Positions 34,097 through 44,740 of a stretch of 64,000 bases of DNA are shown here, in pieces. Position numbers and translations under genes: made by a program. This DNA comes from Hybos culiciformis (Eukaryota; Arthropoda; Insecta; Diptera; Hybotidae), in assembly GCA_964007475.1 (NCBI GenBank), contig OZ023273.1, forward strand, positions 71,587,842 to 71,651,841, given 5' to 3'. The notes beneath the pieces are model-generated. The model did no database searches. It was given only the letters and a program-made list of their open reading frames with translations, and had not been told where the DNA came from. Positions within the stretch are counted from its first letter, which is position 1; the number at the start of each line of letters is the position of its first letter.

Positions 34097-35377
34097 ATAT
34101 ATATACAAATATAACAATTTTTATAGAAATTCAAACCGTAGTCCGAGTCGTTGGTCTCGAACCATTATTTAAAGTTTCTCTAATCGACATCTATCGACAT
34201 AATACACCATTTTTCGAAGTTCTAATCGACATCTTTCTAGTCACATACTTATTCTAATCAGAGTTCATTAAAACTTTCATAAATTTTAAAAATTTCAAAA
34301 ATTTCATAATAAAATTATTTTGAGACTATAACTCCGAAATGTGCGAAATGATAGAATTTCAAATTTTAGTCGAGGTGAAAGTGAACGAGTTAATGCGTGT
34401 TTTGGCTTTTCAAGCGTGAGAACCGCATAATTGAGAACAATACTGCTATAATTTTTTTTTCTATAATTTGGGTGTACTTTTATGGCCATTTTATAAAAAT
34501 TTATAAATCTAGAAGTAAACTCTGTGCAGTTTATACCTCAATGGACTCAATAGAAATGCAGTATATACATATGAAGATGTTTGTTACCTCATTATTATAG
34601 CGCATTTATCCAAAATTTGTTAAAAGGAAACGAAAATTGCAACTAAATGCGGTTCTTATGTTACTATACAGTTTCTATAATTCTTTTCGCTTGATCAATA
34701 TTTTGGTTGAGAATTTATTCAGTTAAAAAATATTAATTTTCATTTAAAAAGTTATTATACATTTATTGTAATACAGTATTAAATTTAATCTGAATCTGAA
34801 ATTTTATTTTGATCATGCAATAATTTAAAAAAAATACTGATAAAATTTCTGCCTTCCTCAATCCTCACACCAATATTTCAAACGCTAAGTGAAATTTTAT
34901 TTCAAGATTTAAATTCAATAATTTCATATTTTATTAACTAAAATTAAGATTAAAAAAAAAAAGAATTATGTCTGTGAACATTATTTCAACTTAAAAATCT
35001 TCAAAATCTAATAAATATATTTTAATTATATTGTATTAATTATTAATAATTGATATTATATATCATATAATCAAAATCAATTATATAATATATTTGATTT
35101 TTATATAATCCATAAAAAATATTAAATTTATATTTTGATAGTTTTTTGGAATTATTTTCTGTGTCAAGTTAAATGTTATTAAATAAGCATTACGTATACA
35201 TTTCTTAAAGGACTTCCTTATAATAAGCCTCAAATTAATTCAATGAAATGAATATTAATTATTTTATATATTTTATTTTATTATGAATTATATCAATATC
35301 ATAAAGTAAATTACTATTTGAACTTCGGATATATTTATTTATTATTGGAAATCAATATTATTCTGAAATTTTCCATA
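34097..35377. other. No gene seen
   Basis: AT-rich DNA. The short frames 34030-34257, 34304-34489 and 34397-34600 are overlapping and without domains. Confidence 0.65.
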
Positions 35378-35410
35378 CAGTGGTTCTTAACCTTTTTGGG
35401 ATCGTAGAGC
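35378..35410. mobile_element. hAT-like terminus
   Basis: CAGTGGTTCTTAACCTTTTT is typical of hAT element ends. The only similar opposite-facing end is at about 39505-39532 (reverse complement CAGTGCTTCTCAAACTTTTT), 4.15 kb away, but the 8-bp flanks do not match, so the two may come from different insertions. Confidence 0.4.
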
Positions 35411-35471
35411 GCATTTAATTACATGAAACTTTCCCTGATCATCAGAACTAATGATTTCAGTAATTAAATAT

Positions 35472-35678
35472 GGCGCCGTGACATTTGTCCGCGGGACATT
35501 TGCCCGCGATGAAATTTGTATGGAAAACTTCGCGGACAAATGTCATTTTGCAAAATGTCATTTGTCCGCGATTGATTTTTTAAATTTTTAGCGGACAAAT
35601 GTCATTTTGCAAAATGTCATTTGTCCGCGATTAATTTTTATCGCGGACAAATGTCCCGCGGACACATGTCCAACCCCC
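35472..35678. mobile_element. MULE-type MITE with GTCCGCGG words and perfect 9-bp duplication
   Basis: The left end GGCGCCGTGACATTTGTCCG and the reverse-complemented right end GGGGGTTGGACATGTGTCCG share GACAT.TGTCCGCGGGACAT. A perfect 9-bp duplication ATTAAATAT lies at 35463-35471 and 35679-35687. The interior is two palindromes GCGGACAAATGTCATTTTGC...GACATTTGTCCGC. One end keeps the GGTTGG start seen in the other MULE-type elements. It lies inside sequence that follows a hAT-like terminus. Non-coding; a short frame across it is incidental. Confidence 0.88.
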
Positions 35679-35687
35679 ATTAAATAT

Positions 35688-36726
35688 ATATCGTCGGTCG
35701 GCGACGCAAACCTCGTAAGTCTTACTTTTTACAAAACATGTTTTTTTTTGCATTATCCTGTCCTTCTTGTTGATCTACGTCAATTTACATTCATAAAAAC
35801 TCTCTAAATATTTTTTATGGACTTCTATTGTCAAAAAAAAAACTCAAAAATTTCGGTGGGGAACTTTTGTGGCCAAACCTTTTACATTTTTGAAACTAAC
35901 ATAATGTACTAATCTTAGTAAGAAGCTACAGATTTTATACAATTCATATATTGTATATTGTTTTTGGAAAGTAATAGTTTTTTATTAATGTTATTTACGC
36001 ACTCATCAACGTGATTCTATGCAAGGTCTTGCGAATACATAAAGAAATATTTATATCAATATCAAAAAAACACGTAAATTGTTCTTAGAAAATAAGTTTT
36101 TCGTGATCAATGTCTTATTTTTACCTGTATAGAAAAAGAAAAGTTAGACCTTAGATTCCACTAGACATTATTGTATACAATGCATTACATTTTTGTTTCC
36201 TTATATGCTTCTTTTTGCAATGTAAGAAACTTTAGGTTAAACATTTTTTTTTCTTTTTTAATTTGAAGCAAAAAAAAACCTTTAAATACAGATGGTTTTG
36301 CAAGAAATACATGCAAATCATGAGTTCATGTTAAGAAAAAATGTTTTTATGCAAATTTTTTTTTATAATACCAACATTTAAAAGATTTTTATCTAACATG
36401 CAATGAAAATTACCATATTTTCCTCATCAAAAGTAATAAAATTTTCAAAAAAGAGCATGTATATTATGTATTATGTTTTTTTTTTTTGAGAAATACCAGA
36501 GTTTAATAAAATATTAAATCCTTCCAATTTAAATCATATAAAAAAATAATCAAATTTTTTTCAGATTATGAACTTGTATTTTCAAAATTTAAAGGCTCAA
36601 TAATATGCTTAGGCCGTCTCTAGGGATTGTCATGATATACATTCTAACCATTATAAGAGCAGCTCTAATATATACGAAGCGTCGTCAAAACAGGGCTTTG
36701 ACAATTTGCTCTTGAAAATGTTAGCA
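35688..36726. other. No gene seen
   Basis: AT-rich DNA with homopolymer runs. Confidence 0.7.
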
Positions 36727-37265
36727 CACTGAGCCAAAAAAAGCGTACTAATTTTTAGGACTTTTGACATTAAATCAAGTTGTAGTATTTTTATACAGAA
36801 ACAACAACAAATAGATTTTTTTAAAACTAATATTTATGTTCTTTTGGTATCATATCAAGTACGAATTGCTCTAAAATCGTAAAAGTAATGCCCAGGGGCA
36901 TAATTAATAATAAGAAAATTATTGTTATTCCAAAAATTCTTGATTCAAAATATTCGAATAAATTTATTACTATGGCTGAATGGTAGAGTGATAGATTGAG
37001 ATGCTAAAGATCGAGGTTCGAATCTCGAAGAGATGGCATAAGAGAAATAAAATAAAAAATTAGAAATAGAAAAATAAAAATAAAAATAAAGAAATAAATA
37101 AAAATAAAAAATTTTTAAACAAAAAAAAATGTTTTTTTCTCCTTTTTAATCCCAAATGGCATTCATTTTAGTAAAATCGACATTGTACAGTTTTTGTTGC
37201 GGAAAATACTTGATTTTATACATTTTTGCTTGATTTTAGCGCGTTTTTTTATCTCAGTCTCAGTG
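36727..37265. mobile_element. Inverted-repeat-bounded element carrying a tRNA-like module
   Basis: CACTGAGCCAAAAAAAGCGT at the left and, reverse-complemented, CACTGAGACTGAGATAAAAA...GCGC at the right are imperfect inverted repeats (the right one has a 4-6 base insertion). The centre holds a tRNA-like sequence (36971-37037) and an A-rich tract to about 37130. No target duplication was found, so boundaries are tentative. Confidence 0.5.
36971..37037 (+). repeat. tRNA-like sequence followed by A-rich tract
   Basis: TGGCTGAATGGTAGAG resembles a tRNA D-arm/A-box, and CGAGGTTCGAATCTCG is a perfect T-arm with a B-box, spaced as in a tRNA. The acceptor stem is poor. An AAATAAAA-rich tract follows to about 37130. 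It is a tRNA-derived Pol III promoter module, not a functional tRNA. Confidence 0.65.
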
Positions 37266-38100
37266 ACTTTTAAAGACGCTTTTAAAATCTTTTAGAACTA
37301 ATTATTCTCTAAAAAAAAATATTTTTTCGTTTTACTCTATTTGGACTATTGATAATAATTTAGAATATTTTTGACAATTATTGATATAAAATAACCTATC
37401 AAATTATTTGTATTCAAAGTGGATCTTTATTATATAACTAGCTTTAGTCTTATTAAAGAATAAGATTAACAGAGAGAGAGAGAGAGAATATTTAATTGAA
37501 TTTTAACATAATTACTGTTCTGTGTTTTTTCCTTTGTAACAACAACTGTTAAATTAATTCTAAAATCCTTAAAGTCCTTTAAATTAAAAAAATTTCCTAT
37601 TTTCCATTCTTTTTTTTATATATTTTGTAATATGTACTTAAAAACCTAATTGATAAAACTTTATACATAATAAATCTTTATTAAGTATTCAAGGATTAAG
37701 AAGGAATTAAGGACATCAAACTGATTGCCATTAAAACTCATTGACCGTAAAAAGAAAAACTTAAATCGATAAGCAACAGAATAAAAAGCTATATAAATTG
37801 CAGAAAATTTATCAAAAATGTCGTTTATTTTTCTTTTTTTACTTTTTTTTTTGTGTGACAAACATGAAATAAAAAATAAAAAAGAAATTTGAAACATTAA
37901 AAAAATAAAAATTTGAAAAAAAAAATTTTTTCTGAGAATCGGTGAAATTACTTGATTTTGCAAGGGTTTAATTTATTTTTTTTAACAGCTTTTTTGTTTG
38001 TAGGTTATTTAAACTGTAAAGGTAACTCTTATACAAGTTAAATAAAATTCATACATACAATTAGTATAAAAAGAACATTTTTCAATCAAAACCTGTGAAT
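37266..38100. other. No gene seen; GA microsatellite
   Basis: A pure AG run occupies 37471-37487. The minus-strand frame at 37661-37963 is F/K/S-rich low complexity and not supported. Confidence 0.7.
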
Positions 38101-38400
38101 TCATTTCGTTGATTTTAATCTATTTATTATTTTATATATCATTTGACTCATCCGAGACTTCCTAGTATATTTTACATGCATAGGTTTTATTTTTAATCGA
38201 ATAGGTTTTGGTCCATTAGATCCTGTAAAGCCCTCAATTATCTGACTAAAATTTCTATAATGATTTACGGCAGCAACCATGAGGAGGTTCTGATGGGCGC
38301 ATCTATGTACTCTTTGGAATCGATGACCACAGACATATACATTTTCTGTGTAAATTCCGAAGAATCTTCCACACCAAAGCGAGTCATATAGTTCATAGTT
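38101..38400 (-). pseudogene. Unidentified coding-like fragment (99 codons, no good ATG)
   Basis: On the minus strand an open frame of 99 codons runs from just after a TGA (38401-38403) to TGA 38101-38103. Its composition is protein-like, not low complexity: ELYDSLWCGRFFGIYTENVY, CGHRFQRVHRCAHQNLLMVA, FTGSNGPKPIRLKIKPM. It has clustered C and H residues but I recognise no family. The first ATG is at codon 41. Base composition is less AT-rich than its surroundings. It may be an exon or a fragment of a transposon or host gene. Sequence upstream shows no clear splice acceptor. Confidence 0.35.
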
Positions 38401-38403
38401 TCA

Positions 38404-40318
38404 GTCAAAAACGAAAAAAAAAAACGGAATTGTTGTGCGTCCGACTGTCTGTCCTTTATTTAGTAAAATTTTTGTAACTAATGAACTGTCAAATTGATTT
38501 TAATTTTTGAATCACAATATATTTGCGCGATCTCGTTCATTTTCATGTCGACTTAAGGATGAGATTGTACCATTTTGTATTTGAGAGTTAGAGGCTCTCA
38601 ATTAGTAAAGGGTGTGAATAATTTTCATATAAAATTTGAATATATTATACATTCGATTAGAGGAAGTAAAAAAAAACATCCATTGTTTCCATGGTGTCTA
38701 GATTTCGATGGTATGTATGTGGTGTTGAAGCAACCTATAAATTATGTTTAGACCCCAGTTTTGACTAAGATAAAGAATCTTGAAGCAAAATGTTGGAAAC
38801 GATCGCCATACTTCATTGATGAGGTAACTTCTGTTCTCAATTTCTTATTTGTGTTTGTGATATATAATTAATCACTGCTGGATCAACTATATAGTTTGTA
38901 TTATTTCCGTACTATTAAAAGTTATCTGTCAACCCAAAAAAAATTAATACATACTTACGTCTTTATTTACGTTTTAGAAATTTTTACATTTATTTGACAA
39001 ATAATAAATAATAGTTTAGATGTGTATTTTTTTTAAGTTCGTTCGTTTTTTTAAGTTCGTTCGTTCCGCACACGACCATATTGAAAGTGTTTTTGGTTTT
39101 ATACAATTTGTCGTTTAACCATAAAGTAGGTATTGTACATGATTCTATATAGAAATTAGTATTTTTCGTTAGGTTCACGGGTATTTAGTTAAGCGTAGTA
39201 TTTCGAGCGACTCCTTTATGGCCATGAAGATCTCGAAATGGGTCGTTATAATTTTCACATCAGTTTTCCCTCATTTCCCTAAATGAAATGTTTTTTAGTT
39301 AAATTAACTTTGAGAGAAGGTATCTTGTGATACAAAATTAACTATGTATTAAAAAATAGACATCAAGCTTTTTCAACTATAGATTTAGAGCAATATTTTT
39401 GAAATAAAGCTTCGGGTCATTTTTCTTTTAAAACTCAATATTTTTGAATAAAAATAATATATTTTTGGGCAGCCGTATAGTTTTGGTTCTAAACTTAGGG
39501 AACCACAACATAAAAAAGTTTGAGAAGCACTGAGTTATAATACCTATTTATTTTGATTTTAATTTTGTTCGGCAGAATAAAAAACTTTATTTCTTTTAAC
39601 AAAAACAAAAAAAGATCCTTTTCTTTTGCGTCCTTAATTGATTTTGCCTTTTAAAAAAATTATTATTTTTTTTTTTTTTCCAATTTTAATCAAAAATAAT
39701 AAATTTTTAAAAAATACATAAATTATTTTGTTAGGATTATTAACTGTACATAGAATTTTTGTACGAAATTAAAAAAAAAAATTAACTTTTGAAAGCTTAA
39801 AAAATAATAAAAAAAAAAACGAAGAACAAAAAATACCTAACTAGAAATTAAAAACGTTCGCCCATATACTTTATTTAAATGTCAACTCAGTATTTAACAC
39901 AACTGAAAAATAAAATTAAAATAAAATAAAAAAAAAACAACAAAAAAACTTTTTTTATTACTTTGACAAAAAAAAAAAAAAGGTTATCGTTGTACAACTT
40001 TTAATTAAATTGACAATCCAAAAAATAAAAAAAAAAGTCTATTATAAAAAAAATAAAAATAAAAGTCATTTTAAATTTTTTTTTACTGATATTCTGAAAA
40101 AATTTAAAAACTGAAAAATAAAATATAAAATTAAAAACAAAATTTAATCTGAGTGATCTCATTATTTTTCAAAAGCTAAACAAAAAATAATAATAAAAGT
40201 GTTACACCATAATAATAAAGAAAAGTTTTTTTTTAATTTTAAATGAAACCCACCGATTAATTTTCGTATCACATTATTTTTGAGAAAATTTATTTTATTT
40301 TGTTTATTTTTTTAAGCT
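38404..40318. other. No gene seen; hAT-like terminus near the middle
   Basis: The reverse complement of 39505-39532 reads CAGTGCTTCTCAAACTTTTT, a hAT-like end. 39540-40260 is dominated by A and T runs. Nothing coding is supported. Confidence 0.6.
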
Positions 40319-40347
40319 AAAGGGCTGTTCACAAATTACGTAACGCA
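40319..40347. mobile_element. Terminus of an unclassified element
   Basis: AAGGGCTGTTCACAAATTAC followed by GTAACGC resembles ends of elements common in insect genomes (GTTCA.AAATTACGTAACGC). No partner was found in the window. Confidence 0.3.
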
Positions 40348-40425
40348 ATGTTTACCGTTTCTAAACCCCTCACCCACCCGACCCATCCTAACAGATTGTA
40401 ACAAATTACATGGACCCTTTACGTT

Positions 40426-40695
40426 TTAAATATTTCGAAAATAAATTTGTAACAGCTGGCAAAATCCCGTCGAGATTGTTTTTTGTATATTTATATCAAT
40501 ATCTGTATCAACTATTTGTACTTTAGACACAGATGTTTTCGATTTAGAATCTTTCTTTCTAGTCCTCAAAGCTACTCCTTTCCTTTCCTTTTTATTATTT
40601 TTTTGTTCATTATTTGCATTTGTTAATTCTTTTTCTGGTTCTATTTTCTTTTCATCGATTGTTGTTGAATCAAAAGATTTGAAAGGGTTGTCAAG
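40426..40695 (-). pseudogene. Unidentified charged coding-like fragment
   Basis: The minus strand holds about 90 open codons ending at TAA 40426-40428, with no ATG near the start. The peptide starts LDNPFKSFDSTTIDEKKIEP, has a strongly basic middle (KKERKGVALRTRKKDSKSK) and ends ISTGFCQLLQIYFRNI. It looks like a disordered charged region of a nuclear protein or an ORF of a transposon. I cannot assign it. It lies just inside the element terminus at 40319-40347. Confidence 0.3.
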
Positions 40696-40699
40696 GTGA

Positions 40700-41740
40700 A
40701 GTCATTCGAAAATCAAAAATGGTTTTCTTGTGCTGATGGTTAAGAATCTCCAAAAGCGCTGACTATATAGTGAAACTGACATTAGCGACGTACAACACTT
40801 TACAATAGCTAGTGACGTGAATAAAATGATGTAGCTAGTTAAAGTTAGCTTTAGATAGAAATAGCACATATACGAAAGAGGTAGAATTATTAGGAAAAAA
40901 GAGGAAGGAAGGAGATTTAAATAAAAGGAAAGTCAAAATAATTATTTAAGATTATTATGAAATTGCCCAGCGGCTAGTAAAGATACCGGCGTCAGCACAA
41001 GTTGGCGGTTTTATTCATTATAACCTAAAACATAAAATGTCAACAACTTAATTTATCCAATTTATGAAAAAAAAAAAATAATTAGTGTAATTTTTTTGAT
41101 AAAAATGAGGAAATTTGGTTAAATAATATTTTGAAAAATACCCCTCGACAAAAAAGTGCGAGAAAAAAAACAGCTATCAAAACCTGAGAGACACAATATA
41201 ATTTTAATTTTAATTTTATGTTAAATCCGCAAAATATCCTTGAAATATACATAATAATTTTCTGCTAAGAAATTAATTAAAATAAAGTTTAAAATATTGT
41301 TTTCGTAACTTGCGATTGAAAAATTGTGATTTACAAAGCACAGTGGGTGTACTCTACCATTTAATTAATTATGTGACGCATATAAATATGGTTTTAAATG
41401 AACGACAAAAAGAAGAGATTTTCAAATGTGCAAAATGTCAGACATTTGAAAAAATTTTTTTTACATCACCTGTACTGTGTAAGCAAAAATGGTTTTCTTT
41501 TTTTTTTATTTATTTATTTATTTTCACCACGACTTTTCCAATTAAACAAAAAAAAATAGCTTTAAATACTGTACGAAACTGGACGTGACCATAAATATAC
41601 AACCAATTTTTAGGACAGATTTATGTAAAAATATGAAAAATATTAAATGTTAAAAATGATTAAAATTTAATTTTTTATAATTTTTTTTTTAATTAAAAAA
41701 GGATATTTTTCTAATTATTTTCTTGCGTCTAGTATTTACC
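40700..41740. other. No gene seen
   Basis: Includes a short less AT-rich stretch at 40960-41020 (GCGGCTAGTAAAGATACCGG) of unknown origin. The frame at 41310-41588 has no domain and ends in F/I/T low complexity. Confidence 0.6.
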
Positions 41741-42214
41741 ATAGATTTTGGTTTTATTTCGCAATTGAACGAGACATTAGAAATTTCTTTCGCCTTTTGT
41801 TCACAAAACTAAACTGAAGAAACGATTTCGCTCTATCAGTCTAGCTTAATTCGCAACAATGGAATTTTTGGATTGTTTTTTGTAATTTATGATTATTAGA
41901 AAGGTCTCTAGCGCCTAACGACGATGATTCTTTCGAATTTCTATTCAATCGTTAAAAAGGGAAGGCTGTCGTACTCTCTAAACCAAAATTGGCTTGAATC
42001 TCTAGTTATTTCCTAGTTACATGTTGTTCGAGTTTATGTTATTATTAGTCATAAAGTTTAAGTTTAGCGGGTGAAACATTTCATTAGTTAAAGTTAAATT
42101 TTTGACGAGTCTACTATTAGTAATAGCTTCCACGTACATAAGAAAATTCAGTTTACAAAGTAGATTTTGATAACGTAAATTTCGTATTTTTTCACATTAC
42201 AGAAAAACTAACCT

Positions 42215-42790
42215 TTTTTAGTACTCGTTAAAGAAGTTCGTTAATCTTTAAATACGGGAAAGAAACGTTTCAATCCATACAGAACTTATATTTTCCATTT
42301 TACACATTGCCGTAAATTTAGTTCATAGCTCAGTGGCTGAGTTGATGGATTGCAATGTTTAAGGACAGCGGTTCGAATCTACAAGCGGGCATAAAAAAAA
42401 TTATTAAAAAAAATAAATAAAAAAATTTAAAAAATAAATAAATAAAATTTAATAAATAAAAAAAATAAAATAAAAAAAACAAAATAAATTAAAAAAAAAA
42501 TTAAATAAAAAATTTAAAAAAAAATTAATAAAAAAAAAAAAAACTAAAAAAATAAATAAATAAAAAAAAAAAATAAAAAAAAAAATAAAAAATTAAATAA
42601 ATAAAAAAAAAAAATAGTCTAGTAAATTTTTTTTTTGTATTTGAGGTGTTTTTGCTGAAGAATTTGAAAGGTTTTTGGTTTTGGGGTATAACGAACTTTT
42701 TTAACGAACAACGTTCTTTTTTCAACGAAATGTTCGTATGTGCAAAATCAACGGAATTTTCGTTAATTTTAACGCATTTTTTAGGTTTCA
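42215..42790 (+). repeat. tRNA-bearing interspersed repeat, copy 1
   Basis: This matches the reverse complement of about 62150-62740 over its whole length: shared blocks include TACTCGTTAA, TCAATCCATACAGAACTTAT, TTTTACACATTGCCGTAAAT, the tRNA-like module, the A-rich tract, TTTTTGCTGAAGAATTTGAA, GGTTTTTGGTTTTGGGGTAT and AACGAACTTTTTTAACGAAC. Homology also extends weakly upstream to about 42165. The unit lacks any long frame; the 135-codon minus-strand frame across the A-rich tract is low complexity. Confidence 0.9.
42321..42391 (+). repeat. tRNA-like module of repeat copy 1
   Basis: CATAGCTCAGTGGCTGAG is a good A-box/D-arm and GCGGTTCGAATCTAC a B-box, at tRNA spacing. The acceptor stem does not pair. 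An A-rich tract of about 225 bases follows (42392-42615), made of A runs broken by single T or TA. Confidence 0.75.
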
Positions 42791-42796
42791 GTAAAG

Positions 42797-42827
42797 CGCT
42801 ATTTAAAGGTAGTACACAGATCGGGTA
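42797..42827. repeat. 31-bp perfect inverted repeat with 48305-48335
   Basis: CGCTATTTAAAGGTAGTACA followed by CAGATCGGGTA is the exact reverse complement of 48305-48335. A related word, CAGATCTGTGTACTAACC, lies at 47802-47819. The pair encloses 5.5 kb and may mark ends of a large composite element. Confidence 0.85.
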
Positions 42828-43068
42828 GAAATTTAATAGAAAAATAGATGGAAAAATAACGGACAAAGATTTTATTTTCGAAAAAAACATATGATTATTG
42901 TTTAATCTGTCAATATTCAAAATAATTGACAAAAAAAAAATTATTTACTTACCACATTTTATAAAAAAATTTAAAATTTTAGCTTTTGATACTGACTCAA
43001 ATTTTTTTTATATTATTTTTTCCTATGAATTTTTATGTACGAGAAGTTATACACTTTTTTCAGCGAAC

Positions 43069-43144
43069 CTTGTACACTTTATCGCATGCGATAAAAAATA
43101 ATAATTTCATTTTTAATTTTCTCGCATGCGATAAAGTGTACAAG
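43069..43144. mobile_element. 76-bp foldback insertion
   Basis: Perfect 23-bp inverted ends starting CTTGTACACTTTATCGCATG (43069-43091 and 43122-43144) around a 30-base AT-rich centre. It interrupts the left inverted repeat of the surrounding element, whose right counterpart lacks it, showing that it was inserted later or that the other copy was lost. Confidence 0.85.
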
Positions 43145-43249
43145 CCCAACAAACAAGAGTTTAATCTTTGATCGAACTAAGATTAGTTTTTTTTAGCTAA
43201 AAGACTAATCTTTTTATTCATCTATTCGCCTAACATTTTGTCCCTCCCT

Positions 43250-43488
43250 AGATGTATTATAGAGATCCATTAAAGATTAATTATAAAGATAGATTTTAGA
43301 TGTATTATAGAGATCCATTAAAGATTGATCATAAAGATAGATTTAAGATGTATTATAGAGATCCATTCAAGATTGATCATAAAGATAGATTTTAGATACA
43401 TACGGAGATCTATTAAAGATTGATTCGAAAGGTAGATTTTAGATGCATATGGAGATCTATTAAAGATTAATTATAAAGACAGATTTTA
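43250..43488. repeat. 48-bp tandem repeat, five copies
   Basis: Unit AGATGTATTATAGAGATCCA followed by TTAAAGATTAATTATAAAGATAGATTTT (split here for readability: TTAAAGATTAATTATAAAG then ATAGATTTT). The last two units differ more (ACATACGGAGATC) and form part of the palindrome at 43382-43724. Confidence 0.9.
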
Positions 43489-43724
43489 ACTTTTCATTTG
43501 CACTGTATTTACAAATTGACTTAAATTATTTATTTTTAAAATCTCTTAAAAGAGTTTACAGAGATTTTAAAAATAAATAATTTAAGTCAATTTGTAAATA
43601 CAGTGCAAATGAAAAGTTAAAATCTGTCTTTATAATTAATCTTTAATAGATCTTCATATGCACCTAAAATCTACCTTTCGAATCAATCTTTAATAGATCT
43701 CCGTATGTATCTAAAATCTATCTT
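43382..43724. repeat. Long palindrome, 164-bp arms
   Basis: 43382-43545 and 43561-43724 are inverted repeats with two visible mismatches and a 15-base spacer. The arms include two 48-bp tandem units and the segment AACTTTTCATTTGCACTGTA. Confidence 0.92.
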
Positions 43725-44344
43725 ATATTTACTTAGTACTGTGCAAGTAAAAGTAAAAAGGATTTTATATTCATTCATTTATTTATATGGTTAAAATAAA
43801 AACCAATTAATTTTATGTATTTGTATATATATATAGATATATATATTTAACAATTTATTTATCACATATTTTTATTATTATTGTTATATGTACATAAAAA
43901 ATTATAATATATTAATTTTTCCTTATTATCTATTACTTATTATTAATTAGAATTATTTTTATTTTTCCAAACTTTATTGTTTTTATTTTGTTTGGCTCGG
44001 TGGAATAAATATTTAAGTTCTTTTATGAACTCTACCTCTCCGTAGCCTGAACGATGTACTGAATCTATAAATTTATAAAACTTACACATTTGAATGATTT
44101 GTTCAATATTATGCATACTTACGGAATAAACTTTGTTTTATGTTGCTTAACTCTTCAAAACTCTTTTTTCCGATGGATTTGAACAATTAGAAAATGAAGG
44201 TGTATACGTAGTTGCAAGTTCAGGGCAGCAATCTCTATCCCATTTTTTTTTTTTTGATGCCAAATACTTCAGTTGCCTCTTAGACAGCCCCATTACTTTT
44301 TTATCGTCCATTATCTTTGATAAATAAGAATTAAGAATATATTA

Positions 44345-44740
44345 AAATTAATACAAGATTAAAATATTGATGGGAGATTGAAAAAAGATCAATAGATTGG
44401 TCGGAGATTATTAAAGGGTTAAAAGATTGATAGGAGATTAATAAAAGATTAAAAAATTTATCGGAGATTAATGAAAGATTAATAGATGCATCGAAGATTA
44501 ATAAAAGATCAATAGATTGATCGGAGATTAAAAAAAGATTAATAGATTGATGGGAGATTACGAAAAAATATTTCTTACCGACAATAGGATAATAGATTGA
44601 CGGGAGATTGATAAAGGATTAATAGATTGATGCGAGATTACAAAAATATAAATAAGTATAGAAGATCGAAAAAAAAAAAAAATAATAATTCCTACCGACA
44701 ATATGATAATAGATTGACGGGAGATTGTTAAAAGATTAAC
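44345..44740. repeat. 30-bp tandem array
   Basis: Degenerate copies of a 30-bp unit AGATTGATCGGAGATTAATA followed by AAAGATTAAT. It is regular to about 44560, then interrupted by two longer spacers that share AAAATATTTCTTACCGACAA-like and TTCCTACCGACAATA sequence. Confidence 0.85.

Noticed and set aside
35378..39532. A 4.15 kb hAT element bounded by CAGTGGTTCTTAACC and CAGTGCTTCTCAAAC ends
   Set aside because: The 8-bp flanks do not match and no transposase blocks were found between; the ends may be from separate insertions.
41310..41588. 92-codon plus-strand open frame
   Set aside because: Contains one CxxC-like spacing but ends in F/I/T low complexity with no recognisable domain.
42525..42932. 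135-codon minus-strand open frame
   Set aside because: The second half is a translation of the A-rich tract (F/Y/L runs) and the first half overlaps the tRNA-bearing repeat; no domain.
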